Below, piece after piece: positions 22,744 through 33,462 of a stretch of 64,000 nucleotides of DNA. The notes under the pieces were generated by a model that had not been told where the DNA came from, did not search any database, and saw only the letters and a program-made list of their open reading frames with translations. Positions within the stretch are counted from its first letter, which is position 1. Each line of letters begins with the position of its first letter. The stretch comes from Serpula lacrymans var. lacrymans S7.9 (lineage: Eukaryota; Basidiomycota; Agaricomycetes; Boletales; Serpulaceae): assembly GCF_000218685.1 (NCBI RefSeq), contig NW_006763292.1:1375283-1439282 (forward strand), in the 5' to 3' direction. Position numbers and translations under genes: made by a program.

Positions 22744-24690
22744 AAAGCCATAATGATTGGCTACACACATGGAAAGCAAGCCTACAAACTCCTAGACACT
22801 TAAAAACAAACTGTGTTTTCCAGTTGGCATATCATATTCAATGAATCCGGAAAGGTACAAAAGGACAACACTGCTCCCTGGAACATAGACCCTAGCACAT
22901 ATTAGTGGGAGGGACTCATTTCAGAGAATGCTCACTATCCAGACCAAAATACATTGGAGGAGGATGATCCTGACCCTCAGATCCAAGGTCCAGATGAATT
23001 GCAAATGGAACCAAGGAGATGTTCCACAAGCAATAAAACCATATCAGCATGAAGATGTTCCAAGAGCAGTGGGGCAATATCTAACACAGACCTTCCAAGG
23101 ATACTAAAGGAAGCCTTATCTCATCCGGATGGAGAATTATGGAAGTGTGCCTTGGAGGAGGAACTCCTAAGTCTCAATACCAATGCAGGTATATGACACT
23201 TTCCCACTTCCAAAGAGAGTGAAACCTATCACATCAAAACCTGTGTTCCGGATCAAGTTTGATCAAAACAGAAACATTGAGAGATACAAACTCCGGATTG
23301 TTGCACAATATTTTACTCAAAGAGAGGGGATTGATTACCAGGAAGTTTTTGCTCCGGTTGCCAACATAGAGTCAATCCAAATTATTCTAACCCTGGCAGC
23401 AAAGTACGACCTAGAACTTGATCAAATGGATTTATCCACAGCTTATCTCAATGGAGAACTTGAAGAAGAACTGTACATGCTTCCTCCAGGGGGTGTTTCT
23501 ATCCAACCTGGATACTGCTGGAGATTGAAGAAATCCATCTACGGATTAAAACAAGCTGGTCGTACATGGAACAAAACCTTTTCTTGCAAGCTCCAGGAGC
23601 TCAGTTTCACAAGACTAAATGCAGAAACATGTCTCTATGTATTCTGGGACAACAAACAAATATGCTTTGTTGTTGTCTATGTAGATGACCTCCTCCTAGG
23701 AGCTTCATCCCAAAAATTCATGGATATCACAAAAGCAAAACTTGAATCCATATTCAAAATGTGGGACCTTGGAGAAGTAAAATCCATCCTTGGAATAGAA
23801 ATCCAACGTGATTGTTCAAACAAAATAATCTCCTTATTGCAATGCCAATACATTGACACAGTCTTGGAGCATACTGGAATGAAGAACTGCAAACCTGTAT
23901 GGACACCAATGGCCCATGGATCAAAACCCCTCGCAAATGCCCCAGGGGAAGATATTGTGCAACACGAGATGCATATTGAAGGGCGCCAAGTGTCATACCT
24001 CTCAATTGTAGGCTCCCTCATGTATGCCATGCTCAGAACCCACCCAGACATTGCCTACATTGTTGGAATACTAAGCAGGCATAGCTCAGCTCCAACGAGC
24101 CATCACCGGGAAGCTGCATAACATGTCCTCTGATATCTGAAAGCAACCAGGGACATGGAACTACGTTATGATGGCACAGATGACTCTATGGACATAGATT
24201 TCTATGGATATTTGGATGCAGATTGGTCTGGAGACCCAGACATGTCTCAATCAACATCAGGCTTTGTTTTTATCACCATCTGAGGAGCAATCTCCTGAAC
24301 AAGCAAAAAACAAAACATAGTAGTTTTATCCTCCACGGAGTCAGAATACATTGAATTGAGCAATGCTGGACAACACCTTGCATGGTTTTGGACATTTTTT
24401 GAAGAAATTGGACATGCTCAAAATGGACCTACAACATTGCACTGTGACAATCAAGCAGCTATCATTCTTACTCAAGATCTGCAGTTCCGTGCTCGCACAA
24501 AACATATTCAACAGAAATATCATTTCATTCAAAATGACTTAGTATCAAAGGGGACTTAGTATCAGAGAGAGGCAGTAATCAGATATGTTCCTACAGGAGA
24601 TATAGTTGCCAACATTCTCACTAAACCCCTCACTCACAAAAAACACTGGAAATTCTCTAAAGCTATGGGACTATGGTTGCACTCGAGTGA
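22744..24690 (+). pseudogene. copia reverse transcriptase and RNase H
   Basis: The frame resumes as KAIMIGYTHGKQAY. After a decayed linker, RT runs 23183-24121 with RYKLRIVAQYFTQREGIDY, APVANIESIQ, DQMDLSTAYLNGEL, SIYGLKQAGRTWN and the intact catalytic YVDDLLLG (about 23680). RNase H follows from 24122 with DADWSGDP, STESEYIE, CDNQAAIILT and RARTKHIQQKYHF, the D-E-D set of copia RNase H. Stops at about 24119 and 24282 and several lost codons disable it. No start is expected, as this is the end of a polyprotein. Confidence 0.9.
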
Positions 24691-24693
24691 GAG

Positions 24694-24908
24694 TGACAAA
24701 ACCGGATAAACCCGGTCTCTGCTAAAGCAGCCATTGTTCTCCATAAAGTCACCATTGTTCTCCATGGAGTCACCATTGTTCTCCTAGGAGTCATTATACT
24801 GTAGCGAGTAGCACCTCTAACTATAAGTAGTAGGGGGTTTAGTATAGGAATACCTCAGTTGTTTCTATAGCCTCTTGGGCAGCGGCTGAGTTTCACTTAG
24901 ATTTATTA
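24694..24908 (+). repeat. copia 3' LTR
   Basis: It is 215 bp, preceded by a purine-rich GAGTGAGAG. Compared with its 5' partner it has three CCATTGTTCTCC units ending in palindromic or near-palindromic CTCC....AG blocks and lacks about 50 bp between GCTGAG and TTTCACTTAG. Confidence 0.92.
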
Positions 24909-24939
24909 TAGTGTTCCTCTGTACGTGTTGGCAAATTAT

Positions 24940-26060
24940 CCAAGTGATATGTGGGACAACCTTGATTGTACTTTTCATTGTCAGGTGGTGATAATAGATA
25001 GTACTGAGCTTTGGCACCCATTTCAAGGCAAAATCTAGCACCTTTGACCAAAACAAATCTGTCACCATAATTGGAAGTATGCCCTGCCATACCATTTAGC
25101 TTTGCTGAACCTAGCATATTTCTCAGTATCATAGATATGTGCATGCAATTTACAAAGTAGGAGGAATCTATTGCATCCCACATCCATATGCCTTTACTAT
25201 ATTTGGTTGCATCCTGAAAAAGAGGGTATACAAATGACTCAATGTTACCTGGTCTATTTACCTGGTCTATATGGTCCTGGAATAGCCATTGTTAGGATAA
25301 TATTGTTGGACTGGTATCTCAGCTTTGGAGGTAAATTAAGCAGTATGAGGATCAATATCCAAGTATCTTATTGCTTCTTCGTAGTAAGTTGGGCACCATC
25401 TGTAGATAATGCAAAGCAGTATCACATACATCTTGAAATAACCCCATATTTCTGTAGTGATATTCATGAAGACTTTCACTAGAAAAGTCAGAATATCTTG
25501 CTTGACTAGCTTGACTTCCAAAATTTCTTCAGAGTCAATTGCAAGTAACTTTAATATTTCTTGTAGACACTTGTCCCTATACCTCAGTAGTTGTGATGAT
25601 TGCTTATTTGCAAACATAGCTTGGATGATTGGGATAAATGATACATAGAGCATTTGTGCTTTTGGCTTTGATTTAGATCCAGCAATGTAATATTTCTCTC
25701 CACAAGTAGATTGACCTTTCAAAATATGAGGGCAGGCTTGTAGGTCTTTGAAGTGAAGTCTCCTGTATATGCAATACAGCTCCTTGGGCACATATCAATT
25801 TTTTCTGGTGCAACCTTGGACAAAGAGCCAGCTAACTTTCAAACAGCATACAGTATAATGATAATATCTCCAATTAAGTAGCTTGTCATGATACGTCAGC
25901 ATAAAGCTCATATGCCTTGACAGTGCCATTTGATTTTTTCCAAGCAATGTAATGTTGAAGACTGTGAATTTCCGCTTCTGTCACACTGCTTGGCTCAGAG
26001 GTAGAGGATTAGGGCACAGCAGGATATTTGTAACCACCCAATAGTTTTGCCTGCAAATTA
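24940..26060 (-). pseudogene. Tnp2-like (CACTA/CMC) transposase remnant
   Basis: On the minus strand from about 26000 downward: EIHSLQHYIAWKKSNGTVKAY, then FIPIIQAMFANKQSSQLLRYRDKCLQ (25791-25336 frame), GIWMWDAIDSSYFVNC and GSAKLNGMAGHTSNYGDRF, GAKAQYYLLSPPDN, LPTRTEEHY (25183-24893 frame). From memory, this order of blocks (x-A-W-K-K-S-N-G-T-V, then I-P-x-x-x-A-x-F/Y-A-N...L-R-Y-R, then G-H-x-x-x-x-G-R) is that of large basidiomycete Tnp2/Plavaka-type transposases. At least three frames are needed, and the catalytic core is largely lost. The copia element inserted immediately beyond its end. Confidence 0.65.
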
Positions 26061-26774
26061 GTTTGAATAGCAGAGTAAGTGTTGACAACTCCACTTTTGA
26101 GGGTACTAGTATTAAATCTTAAATCCCATGCTATTAATGCCAGTTTCATGTCCATTCATATCATCACCAGTAATATTGGTGGCATTACTTAAAAAATTGC
26201 CAGTAATTTCATCACTAGTATCTGGGAATACTAAAATATCTAAATCTTCACTTTAATCTGTATCACTATCCTTGTTAGTTTCTGTGTTGTCATTCTTAAC
26301 ATCCAAGGCCAGGCCATGTATTTTAAAAAAAGCATTGCAATTAACACCAATAAATATTAGGAGAAATACAGAAAGCAATATCATTGCTGCTATTCTGTAT
26401 TGGGAAGTGAAATAAATCAGCCTGTAAAAAGGATGTCAAGAATATGTGTATAAAGTACTAGCACAATACTACCTTACTTTCTACAATACGGACATTACTC
26501 CTTGCAGAGTTTAACAAAAAGCTTGCCAACAGAAACTCATTGCTCATTCTGATGCATAGCTCCACATATGCTCTGAAGGCAGGTGTGAACTGATTGTTGA
26601 GCAATGCTATATCGGCTTGAAGGTGATTCTGTATTGTCTTAATATTTCATTGCCTTGAAGGAAAACACTTTATAGAGAAACAAGATATTGTGGAGAGGAA
26701 AAGCTTGAGAAAGAGACACAACTCAATGCATCAGATTAACCAGATAAACACCTGATAGGAAATTATTAAGAACA
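26061..26774. other. No intact gene; probably transposase upstream debris
   Basis: The stretch lies upstream of the Tnp2-like remnant in its transcriptional sense. It is AT-rich with stops in all frames. The plus-strand ISSSLxSVSLSL-type frames are pyrimidine-tract translations. Confidence 0.3.
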
Positions 26775-27090
26775 AAGCTTGAAGGAAGTGTCTAGCCACT
26801 TGCTGAGAGCAATCAGGGACTGGAACTAGAGTCCAATGTGAGTAACTTTATTATTAGAGAGTATGACAGGTATACAGTACCTAGAGTCCAATGTGAGTAA
26901 CTAGAGAATAGGAAGCATTGGACTCTGCAATACTGTCCGAAGTTTTGTAAACAAAGGTAAACAAAGCAGCCACAAAGGCGAAATAATAGAGAACATAATC
27001 AATAGTGAATGATAGAAGAATAGATAGAGAAAGGAATTAAAATATATAGGTAGCACAAAGGTGCAGAATCACCAAAACTAACAGAAATAC
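26775..27090 (+). mobile_element. copia leader fragment without LTR
   Basis: GTGTCTAGCCACTTGCTGAG, GTCCGAAGTTTTGTAAACAA and CAGAATCACCAAAACTAACA match the leader of the complete copia element (18450-18720). The block CTAGAGTCCAATGTGAGTAAC occurs twice here, about 60 bp apart, an internal duplication absent from the complete copy. No LTR is joined at either side. Confidence 0.75.
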
Positions 27091-27424
27091 CTTGAAAGGA
27101 AAGCTCACTAATCTCTAGCCCACATCTAGCCTCCTCATGGTTTAATATGTCAATAAGGTTGACTACACTTTTGTTGAGGCTTTTGTCTAGTGGACCCATT
27201 CATTAATCAGGACATGCAGGACCTCCCTTTAAAGTTACTCAGGCCGAGGCCTCATTGATCAATGCTGGTATCTCACAGCCCACACCCTGATCCCTTAATC
27301 CCCTCAATAAACTCATGATCAAATCATTGACATCTAATCAGTTGCTAAGAAATGAACATTTCAGCAAAACTGTTCAAAATACCAGTCGGCCACTGAATAA
27401 TTCATGGAAGCACAGTCTTAACAC

Positions 27425-27594
27425 AACAAGTTAGTCGCTTGGATTGAAGGGCTCCTTAGAAAAAAAAGTCTTCTAGCAGACAAGATACGGAAAGCAGAAG
27501 ATGATCTCCAACAAGTAATAAGTGAAAAGCAAGCACTACAGCAAGAGAATCATGCCCTGCATCAAGAAGTCTCAAAGTTGCACTGCTCTCAATA
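27425..27594 (+). other. Short coiled-coil-like open frame
   Basis: The frame reads KIRKAEDDLQQVISEKQALQ and continues QENHALHQEVSKL to a TAA, a charged Gln/Glu/Lys/Leu pattern expected of a coiled coil. There is no ATG within the open part and no neighbour that explains it. It could be the N-terminal helix of a captured or element-encoded protein. Confidence 0.3.
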
Positions 27595-28575
27595 AGCAGT
27601 CAAATTCTGCATAAATTTTCCATTTTATTCCTTCAAAAATACTATAATACATCTTATTTAGGGGTGGTGTGTCTACGATCTATCCTAGCGACTCAGCATC
27701 CCACTCTGCACTTATTACTAAACCCATTCTGACTGCCAGAATATCCTGTTGAGGTTCTCTGGGACTTTGAGGATTGTAAGGCCAATGAGGACGTAGGCCT
27801 GACTGCCACAAACCCATCTTGACCAGAAATGGACTGAGCCGTCCGACACAAAGATGGCATGATGATCTCTTCCCAAGAGTGGGCTGCAATCATATCAACT
27901 GCCTGTATCTCCCAGCATAAGCTGGAGCAGCCTTTACCAATTGGCGGCCAAAAAAAATGTCAAGGAACTTCTACTGGTCATTCTATCCGGTACAGTGGGA
28001 GACTGCCTTGTTGGAGATGGTGCAGCAGCAGCCACTACTTGCTCTGTGCTCCAACCACTGGAAGGCTGAGCATATGCTTGGCCAATTGCTGAGGTCAACC
28101 GGAGGGACAACCAACGGCTCACAAGCTGAGACCAATGCTGATGAAGAAGCAACACTTACTGGAGCAGCTTTATCAGGGACAGGAACAGGGACCAAGTCAC
28201 AAAAATGATGCTGCACAAGGTCCAGCGTCTCAGAAGTTGCCAAGAAACACCGGCCAAAAAGTGAGGCCTCCAAGGAGGCAACAGAGACAAGTATGGACAT
28301 TGACAATAATATTGCAGTTACAACAATGTTGATGCCCCCCCCCCCATCCAGCAGTAAGTTTTTATTAGACTCATCAATATCTATCTAATACAGCATTCCT
28401 AGTACCCAAACAAAAGTCTCCTCCATCACCGTCATTTCTCACTACTGTTTCCAAGTCCAGAAACAAGCGGTACAATATTGATTTTATACAGGTTAATGCA
28501 TCCTTAGAAAACCTGAAAGTTTTTTTTCCCTTTCAGAGTCTTACACTGTCTCCTATCAAAACAGGCCTCATCCAA
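27595..28575. other. Unassigned, overlapping frames on both strands
   Basis: Plus-strand frames at 27957-28208 and 28135-28332 are rich in Gln, Ala, Gly and Lys. Minus-strand frames mirror them. The GC content is higher than in the neighbours, suggesting a former coding region, but no motif is recognisable. A run of ten C occurs at 28337-28346. Confidence 0.3.
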
Positions 28576-30172
28576 TCATCAGGAAAAACCATTTTGCTAT
28601 ATAGCCAAGCATGTTTCTATGGTTTCTATGACAACTATAGCATCACTATAGTAATCCAGTTTTTTCTATAATAAATATCATAACTGCTATGGTAGCTATA
28701 ATGGCTTGCTTCTATCTTTGGGAATTTCATTCTGATTGTGTTGAAAACACCATTATTACTCACTAAATGGTTTGGCATATGTGTTAGCCTGCTTATTTAT
28801 GTAATGGAAGTCTATTACATATGTCCCAAATATTGTCTATATATTCCAGGCATTGCTATGATAGATGCTATATATGCTATAATAGCTTGTTAATTTCTAT
28901 GAGACATTTTTCTGGTGCTAATGAGAATGCTCCTATTATTCATACCATGGTTTGGTATGTAGGTAAATTAGCGTAATTGTTTTATCAAAAAAATCTATCA
29001 CAAATATCCAAAAAATTCAATTGTACAGGTACTAAAGAAGACTATTGATATTGCATCAAAGTTGAATTTAAGCGGAGTTTGAATATGTGGCACAAAGAAA
29101 TTTCCAGCAGTTGACTTGAACACTATAATTGAGTGTGTGAAAATGGACAGTGACACCGTTTATTTTCACACGCTTCTCAGGATTAGATTAGATTTGAGTG
29201 CCACATTTTTTTCAGAGTCGACTCTTGATACATACGTGGCACTAGTGTGATGTTACATGTCACATCACAATGTCACACCATTGCGCTTCAAAGTACTGCA
29301 CATCCTTCTATCCTTTCAAGTTGCAATAACATTGAGCTAATATGCTGTTAGCTCTAGGTATTATTTTTTCATAATAATTATTATATAAGGTACTGAAATT
29401 ATCTCTACTCTATTCACAGTGGCCACTGGCACCAGTGCCATATCAATACCCAACATATCCCATCACTTCACCATCAGTTGGTAGTAGTAGCACACATTAT
29501 TGCTTCAATTATCACTAAGGTATGTTACAACTACTCCAAAGTGCATTTGACCACCTTATCTTTTTCTGAATAGGTGTGAATAGGTTAAAAAGCCAAAGTA
29601 TGTTCCTCCATTTACTATATCTACAGTATACCTATACTTATAATCACTTACCAGATGCTTGCACTATCCATCAAGGCTTGACAAACTACAAAGAAAACTT
29701 ATCAAGTCATTCATGAAATTCTGTGAGTATTGTCAAAGTGTATTTATACATTAATATTGAATGTCATCCATAGTGAATAGTATGAGTATCTTAAGACAAA
29801 ATAGGAAATTAAGAGGATTTTGTAGTTTGTGGGGGTTCACTTCATTATAGTAGTTTACTCTATGCATGTCATACAACAATATTAGGGATAAATTCTGACA
29901 GTTTGCATATTCTATAGTGAAAGTAAATTTAGTAAAAACAAGAATCCAGAATTATGATATCTTTTATACTCTATGAAAGCAGCCATAGTAGAAGCAACCA
30001 TGTACGTCACAAATATGCTACTATAGCAAGTATAGCAAATGACTCAAAATAGTGCTGCTATATAGAGCTATATAATAGGGACTTGTCTAGGCGTACTATA
30101 GCTACTATTTTACCTATATAGTACTATGGTGGCTATAATAGCTATAAAAGGCAACTAGGTTTTTCCTGATGC
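28576..30172 (-). mobile_element. E2: inverted second copy of the E1 element
   Basis: It starts with (TC)ATCAGGAAAAACC and ends GGTTTTTCCTGATGC. In reverse orientation it follows E1 along the full length: the CTATAGC-rich ends, ACACCATTATTACTCACTAA, AATCTATCACAAATAT, the central hairpin near 29133-29169 and the TCTAGGCGTACTATAGC block. It is about 80 bp longer because part of the subterminal module is duplicated at about 28806-28970 (a second GCTATAATAGCTTG...CATTTTTCTGGTG segment). No ORF is present. Confidence 0.78.
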
Positions 30173-30422
30173 ACAATTGACACCATCACATGGCAAAAAG
30201 TGTTACACATTAAGACAAACCTTAGAAATGCTATCTTCTGATTTAAATCAAGTAATTCATATTTTTGTTTGCAAGTAAGGCTGAATGCAGTATATATAAT
30301 CATATAGCTGCAAGCAAAATTTTGAAAAACAGTGCTGTGTAAGAAAAGGTAGGTTTAGATGACCAACAATTTATGTTGATGATCTGCCTTGTTGCTGACT
30401 GTCACAGGCCAAGTCACATCAT

Positions 30423-30870
30423 GTGATGGCAGCCTACCTTAACATATATTTAGCTATCTTATCTAAGGACTTCTCATTTACCAGTGTTGGTCTCCACCTC
30501 CTTGACACTATGGAGCTCAACCCCAATTTCTCTCTAGGCCCTACTTCCCCTCAAGGGTTCAGTTTTATTGAGCAGATAAAGCAGGCAGACCCAAACTCCC
30601 CCAAATTTGATGAAAATAACCATGGCCTGTGCTGGGGGCACCACCAATTTACGTCAGGGTCTATGATATGCTGAACAGTACTAACATCTTGGGAAGTCAT
30701 AGGTACCTGCAAGGTAGCAAACCGCTTGATTGAAGCTGCAATCAAGACACATATGGACACATCTGCTTTCAAGATAAAATTACTCATACTGCTTTCCTTA
30801 CAGACACCTACCTACAGAATGCCATTGGATGCATTTGGGAAGTCTGGAGAGCTGCTGGGGGGGTAAGTAC
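30423..30870 (+). pseudogene. Remnant of a repeated hypothetical protein
   Basis: An 83-codon frame reads FSFIEQIKQADPNSPKFDEN, NHGLCWGHHQFTSG, then after a stop continues SWEVIGTCKVANRLIEAAIK in the same or an adjacent frame. The block ADPxSPxxDExNxxxxWGHxQFTxG followed by SWxxIGxxxxAxRLIxAAIKT is one I recall from many-copy Agaricomycete hypothetical proteins near transposons. The function is unknown to me. Confidence 0.4.
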
Positions 30871-31119
30871 TTCCATCTATCTACTGTAGAAATTATATTA
30901 CATAAGCAAACTTCGGAGCTTTGCCCGAAGATTTACTCTGTGATTATAACCGGCTTTTTGTGGCCACCATTGTTCTTTCACATGATATTTACATATGTTT
31001 GTTATATAAGAAGCATGTATTTACGTTGTTACAGCATTCATTTGCCAAAGGAATCCTTCTCCCGCGCCTGTTCCCACACCCTGAGGGACCAAATATCCAA
31101 CATCTACTAACTTGACTAT

Positions 31120-31450
31120 TGTGTGACTAAGTACAACTACAACACTGACTATTAATGACTAGGGCTTGACTACAGCTTGACTATGCCAGACAGTAAATTT
31201 GGCTAAACTGGACTACAGCCTGACTATGTTCAACTGCAAGTGCAACTAAACCAGACTACAGCTTGACTACAGTTAGACTATGCCAGACTGTGGGCTTGAC
31301 TAAATCAGACTACAATTAAGCTACATTGATTGGTGAGACTTGACTATAGTAGACTAGATTGGACTATTCTGACATATTTTAGTCCTCAAAATACATGATT
31401 CTTGCAGATCAGACTAATCCCAGACTATATATGACTACAGGCAACTATTC
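31120..31450 (+). repeat. Degenerate GACTA-rich minisatellite-like tract
   Basis: GACTA or GACTAC recurs more than twenty times at irregular spacing near 10-20 bp (TTGACTACAGC, TGACTATG, AGACTACA, AGACTATGCC). The order GCTTGACTACAG...GACTATGCCAGAC occurs twice almost intact. There is no ORF; the tract is old and diverged. Confidence 0.6.
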
Positions 31451-32545
31451 CTGACTAATGTTTTTTACTGAGCTTGAGGCCTTATGAGGAGTCTCAACAT
31501 AAATGGTGAAGCACAACAAAGTGTTGGACTAGGAGAGATGCAGCCTAGGGGCAACACAGGTATTATATTCATTAGCTGAATGAACCTCTCTTCTAATCAA
31601 GAGACTAGAGGGCTGGGAAGCATTAGGGGAGAATATAAGCTTTAAGAAGTAATAAGCATGGCTGATGGGAAGGACTACAGTGTACTATGACTCCTTTTCA
31701 CACTTTCAATAAAACTTCATCAGATTTGATTGTGTTCTCTTGCTAGTATAGGAGGACACTCTTTGGTATATGGCCTATGTATCTACAAAGTTAGAATGAA
31801 ATCCAAAGTGACACCGAAGGTGGAGATACAAATCATTGTGGAATTTCATAAGATAACACTGAGAAGCAACTCTCGGATGAACTTTGTAGCTACAAATGAT
31901 GCAGCTTTACTACAAGAATGGAGTATGCCTGTAATCAACAGAATTTCTGCACAAAACATCTCTATGAACAGAAATAATCTTTGCAAAAATGAGGGCTGCA
32001 GATAAAGCTCATTGTGAAATGTTGATTTGTTTGCACTGCTGCGTGACAAAGAGTGGTAGGGCGCATCTGATCCGATGACGCATTGTAAACCCTTCTTGTA
32101 CACTTCATTGTTACTCACACATGTCATGTCACTATCACACTTTGTCATGGTGTGAAATTGAACGGTTTTGTGTAATCACTCACCCCACACCGCCATTGTA
32201 CAGCAAGATCATTCAAAGGCACAGTGATAAGTATTTTGTGTACATATACATGACTTGTAGGTATATTATGAGGTAGCTGTCTAATTTAAATTTTGAAAAA
32301 TGTGCTATATCGTGCACGAGGCGGGTGTCCCAATCTGGTGTGAAAAGGAACGGTAGTGCAACATGAGTGCGAGGTGATAAGCGAAAAAGGGTGGTAATAC
32401 AGTTTCGTTTCGGTAGGTGGCCTCGGTGAACATGGTTGGAGATCAGAAAGCAGAATGGGATCGAGCGCAGCGGCCCACCGTTTATAAGTTACGAACAACG
32501 TGACAGCTGCCTGGGCGTTACACAGTCGTGACCAGCGCGTGCGCC
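31451..32545. other. Upstream region of the aminotransferase gene
   Basis: No gene is recognised. A 91-codon plus-strand ORF (31730-32005) has no family features. From about 32160 CpG becomes frequent, marking the edge of the single-copy gene island. I cannot point to a definite TATA box for the gene at 32546. Confidence 0.4.
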
Positions 32546-33401
32546 ATGCCTTTCTCTTTATTGTCGTGTACCAGATACGATCCATATCTGCAGTCTCTCA
32601 AATGGAACAATGATAATGCCGGAAATCCATCCCCATATCTCTTACTTTCATACCACTCAGACCGTCTTGCAGATGCTGCACGCATCCATGGCTGGGGCGA
32701 CGTACAACCCCTCACCCCGCTTTATCTAAAGTCCGTCTGCGATAAAGCTGTCCAGGAATACGGCGATAAATCACCACCGTTCGCCCTCAAGGTAGAGCCT
32801 TTTCTGCTCTTTTTTGTTCCACTTTCATCGCTTTCTCACTATCGTCAAGGTCCGTCTCGTCCTCACGCAGACAGGCGATCTATCCGCAGCAGTTGCCCCC
32901 ATTGCTCCCCTTTCATCAGATCCAACGGCCCCCACTTTCTTCAACCCCCTCACTGATGCCCCGACGCTCTTCGTCCCCGTCTTTCACATTCAACTCGACT
33001 CTCAGTCCACGCCAAGCTCTGTCTTTACATCCACTAAAACCACCACCAGAAAAGTATACGACGATGCTCGCTCCAGAGCCGGAGTATCGTCGCCCTCCAT
33101 CACCCGCCACACTCAACATTATCCTCCAGACGATGTTCTCCTGTTCAATTCGCAAAACGATGTGACAGAAGCATCTATATATAACGTCGCTTTCTATCGT
33201 TCTTCGCAGTGGGTGACGCCGCCTATGTCCACCGGCTGTCTTCCAGGTGTCTTGCGACGCTGGCTGCTTGAACAAGGCCGGATCAGCGAGGCACAGGAAC
33301 ATGAATTATCTAGAGATGGTGTTAAGCAAGACGAATGGGTTTTACTTTTCAATGGAGTGCAGGGCTGTCGCTTAGGGCGCGTTACAATTTTTGTCTCTTA
33401 G
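32546..33401 (+). CDS. Class IV aminotransferase, aminodeoxychorismate-lyase-like
   Basis: It has two exons: 32546-32791 and 32850-33401, with a 58-nt intron (GTAGAG...CAAG), giving 265 aa. Class IV (fold type IV) PLP enzymes include 4-amino-4-deoxychorismate lyase, which releases pyruvate to give p-aminobenzoate for folate. Visible features are the N-terminal RYDPYLQSLKWNND and YLLLSYHSDRLADAARIHGW (substrate-side helix), Lys145 in STKTTTRKVYDDAR as the probable PLP lysine, TEASIYNVAFYR (188-199, with the Glu expected to contact the pyridine N), and TPPMSTGCLPGVLRRWLLEQ (205-224), the phosphate-binding loop. The ATG at 32546 is the first in-frame one near the conserved start. It converges on UTP13 with 61 bp between stops. 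ADC lyase (ABZ2-like) is most likely; a D-amino-acid or branched-chain class member is not excluded. Confidence 0.85.
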
Positions 33402-33462
33402 CAAGATGACTTTCGCCTGGTGGCTTACTTGTGATATATTACTTTTTGTATATTTAGTAAAC

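Larger units (their letters stand above)
18127..24908 (+). mobile_element. Complete but inactive Ty1/copia retrotransposon
   Basis: Two LTRs (18127-18345, 24694-24908) bracket gag, protease, integrase, reverse transcriptase and RNase H in copia order. The target duplication TAGTG is exact (18122-18126, 24909-24913), proving that both LTRs belong to one insertion. LTRs start TGACAAAACC and end TTTATTA, an imperfect inverted pair and not the usual TG...CA. Without the 1.97-kb insertion at 20774 the element would be about 4.8 kb. Several stops and frameshifts make it non-autonomous. Confidence 0.93.

Noticed and set aside
24341..24532. Minus ORF over copia RNase H
   Set aside because: It is a shadow of the RNase H frame on the plus strand.
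28337..28346. C10 run as a functional G-quadruplex or frameshift site
   Set aside because: An isolated homopolymer in unassigned sequence, with no supporting context.
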